Below the pieces are notes generated by a model that made no database searches, was not told the origin of the DNA, and saw only the letters and a program-made list of their open reading frames with translations. Below are positions 62,570-64,000 of a stretch of DNA of 64,000 nucleotides, one piece after another. Origin of the DNA: Camellia lanceoleosa. Taxonomy: Eukaryota; Streptophyta; Magnoliopsida; Ericales; Theaceae. Location: positions 190,613,154 to 190,677,153 of the forward strand of contig CM045762.1 of assembly GCA_025200525.1 (NCBI GenBank), read 5' to 3'. A program made the position numbers and the translations under genes. Each line of letters starts with the position of its first letter. Within the stretch, counting starts at the first letter, position 1.

Positions 62570-62940
62570 GGCAATGGCGATGAGAAAATAGCCGAAAAGG
62601 GAAACCGGGTCGGAATACGAGGAGTCAACCGAAAAAGTCAACCCCCGGGTGGTTGGAAAATGGCCGGAAAGGTCGGAAAGTGAAAAGGTACGAAAATGAA
62701 GAGGAAATCGAGGGGAACAAACCCCAAAAAGGTGGAAATGGCAAAAAGTACACCGAAACAAAGATTTGTTCGGTTGGAAACGTCCGAAACGCGAAGGAAA
62801 TCGCGAATCCGACGACGAAACGGGCGTAGAACTCGAAGAAAATGACGGATCAAGGAAGGAAAAATGCCCTAGAGAGAGAGAGGGGTTGTTTTCGGCGGTA
62901 GAGAAGTGAAGAGAATAGGGTTTCAAGCCCTATTTTAAAA
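62570..62940 (-). promoter_or_regulatory. PMD leader and core promoter candidate
   Basis: On the minus strand a TATA-like TTTTAAAATA (62,940-62,931) is followed by a perfect telo-box AAACCCTA (62,924-62,917). A pyrimidine-rich leader with a CTCTCTCTCTC tract follows and leads to the ATG at 62,569. Telo-boxes just downstream of TATA elements are known in plant promoters. The start of transcription is inferred. Confidence 0.4.
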
Positions 62941-62990
62941 CACCCGTGGTGAATTGTCGAATCTGTCCCCGATCAGCAACTTTTGGCCGG

Positions 62991-63010
62991 TCGGCACAAT
63001 ATTGTGCCGA
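62991..63010. other. 20-bp perfect palindrome upstream of the PMD unit
   Basis: TCGGCACAATATTGTGCCGA equals its own reverse complement. It lies about 50 bp upstream of the TATA-like element. It is preceded by GGCCGG and followed by a CAGCCGGTGG that occurs twice (about 63,024 and 63,045). It might be a dimeric protein binding site or a cruciform-forming sequence; no factor is suggested. Confidence 0.6.
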
Positions 63011-63345
63011 TGGAATGATTTTGCAGCCGGTGGCCACCTAATCCAGCCGGTGGTGTTCCCACAACCTTGTTTAGGCCATATTAGGAGTTTCTGGTCTTCA
63101 TAGCTCAAGAAAGTGCAAGAAAGTGCATCTCCGACATTCAACCGGCCTCCGTTTTGACTTCGGACCGTGTCTTCTGCGCGCGGCACTCGAATTCATGAAA
63201 TGTTGTATCCTTTTGTATCCTTTTGACTTGTACGAGATTCAAAAGTTGCCCCGTATGCATTGCATGCATTCATCATACTGTCTGGTGCGTCGCCTCGTGC
63301 CGTGATGCACGTCACAGTTGCATTGTCGTGCGCCTTTTTACTTGC
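63011..63345. other. Unassigned non-coding stretch
   Basis: Contains the repeated CAGCCGGTGG, a doubled AAGAAAGTGC (about 63,108-63,127), a doubled TATCCTTTTG (63,207-63,226) and TGCATGCAT phrases near 63,260. No gene seen. Confidence 0.5.
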
Positions 63346-63602
63346 GTCTTTTTGCTTTCCTCTCTCGCGTGTACTACACTGAGAGGTGTCTTTTTGCTTT
63401 CCTCTCTCGCGTGGACTACGCTGAGAGGCGTCTTTTTGCTGTCCTCTCTCGCGTGTACTACGCTGAGAGGTGTCTTTTTGCTGTCCTCTCTCGCGTGTAC
63501 TACGCTGAGAGGTGTCTTTTTGCTTTCCTCTCTCGCGTGTACTACGCTGAGAGGTGTCTTTTTGCTTTTTTTCTCCCCTCTCTCGCGTGTGCCGCGCTGA
63601 GA
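63346..63602. repeat. 42-bp minisatellite with a hairpin in each unit
   Basis: GTCTTTTTGC starts at 63,346, 63,388, 63,430, 63,472, 63,514 and 63,556: six units at an exact 42-bp spacing, the last with an extra TTTTTTCTCC insertion. Each unit has CCTCTC, then TCGCG...TACGCT, then GAGAGG, so it can fold into a short hairpin. The sequence is unrelated to satellite A despite the same period. Open plus-strand frames of 123-125 codons are by-products of the period. Confidence 0.9.
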
Positions 63603-64000
63603 GGCCGCGGCCGGTCCGACGGGACCTTAAACACGTACGGTCTAGGAGACCTTAAATCCTCGGGAGGTGCAAGACCTTTGATGCGTTGAGGCGCATAGTT
63701 CATTGCATTTAGCATGCATTTCATCACACCATTCGAAGCGCAGCCGGCCTGGCGGGACCAAAAACACACCCGGTCTAGGAGACCTTAAATCCTCGGAGGG
63801 TGCAAAACCCTTGGTACATTTTTATGCATCCCATTGTAAATATCGCATTGTCATGCATCATCGTAGGTAGTGCATGTGTCATGCATTTCAAAAAACAAAA
63901 ACAAAAAAAAAACAACAACATCATGCATCATTTGCATTTCAAAAACAAAAAAACCAACATGCATTGTCATGCATACATTTTGCATCCCGGTCTAGGAGAC
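63603..64000 (+). repeat. Dispersed repeat block with CGGTCTAGGAGACC units and ATGCAT-rich tail
   Basis: A unit of about 70 bp (GACGGGACC..., CGGTCTAGGAGACCTTAAAT, CCTCGG, GGTGCAA) occurs at 63,607-63,680 and again at 63,741-63,812. A third copy starts at 63,986 and is cut by the window end. Between them are repeated GCATGCAT, GTCATGCAT and A/C-rich stretches. Such blocks often belong to non-coding parts of large retrotransposons, but no domain is present to confirm it. Confidence 0.6.

Noticed and set aside
62570..62926. N-terminal extension of PMD exon 1 (open to about 62,926)
   Set aside because: The peptide is Ser/Phe-rich from a pyrimidine-rich leader, with no family similarity; the ATG at 62,569 has the good context.
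63223..63689. Two 123-125 codon plus-strand frames with FLLSSLACTTLRGV-type repeats
   Set aside because: They are translations of the 42-bp hairpin minisatellite.

Overview
This window looks like satellite-rich plant nuclear heterochromatin. The grounds are two very large tandem arrays filling about 1,370-57,200, an LTR-type insertion with TG...CA ends and a 5-bp target duplication, and a decayed multi-exon gene of the plant mobile domain (PMD) family. I cannot name the species. An angiosperm, probably a eudicot, is an inference from the PMD family and the LTR style. No intact protein-coding gene was found. The many long open frames at 1,300-28,500 are by-products of a 42-bp repeat whose length is divisible by three.

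Layout. 1-1,372: AT-rich, non-coding, probably a reverse-oriented LTR fragment. 1,373-28,494: satellite A, a roughly 42-bp CG-rich monomer, about 640 copies. It lies in minus orientation to about 6,656 and then flips to plus orientation at a short palindromic pivot centred near 6,657. Both outer ends carry a clean monomer. Most of the interior is written in shifted 'dialects' full of small indels. 28,495-57,198: satellite B, an 89-bp monomer, about 299 copies, joined to A with no spacer. Its centre is a higher-order repeat of 22 monomers (1,958 bp) that changes to 18-19 monomers near 43 kb. A 2,097-bp solo LTR (32,989-35,085) sits inside it, and the higher-order phase continues across the insertion.

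57,199-64,000: non-satellite DNA. It has an LTR-like segment with many copies of a CTCGAG-centred dyad, then a six-exon PMD pseudogene on the minus strand (62,569 to 59,662) with its leader and a TATA-like element. Beyond that are a 20-bp perfect palindrome, a 42-bp hairpin minisatellite unrelated to satellite A, and further dispersed repeats.

Nothing here forms an operon or pathway. The points most worth following are the head-to-head flip in satellite A, the same higher-order positions being written in two sequence dialects (possible strand-specific base-calling error, or real subfamilies), the 22-monomer periodicity of satellite B, the telo-box-like motif in every B monomer, and the C-to-T style decay of the PMD gene.
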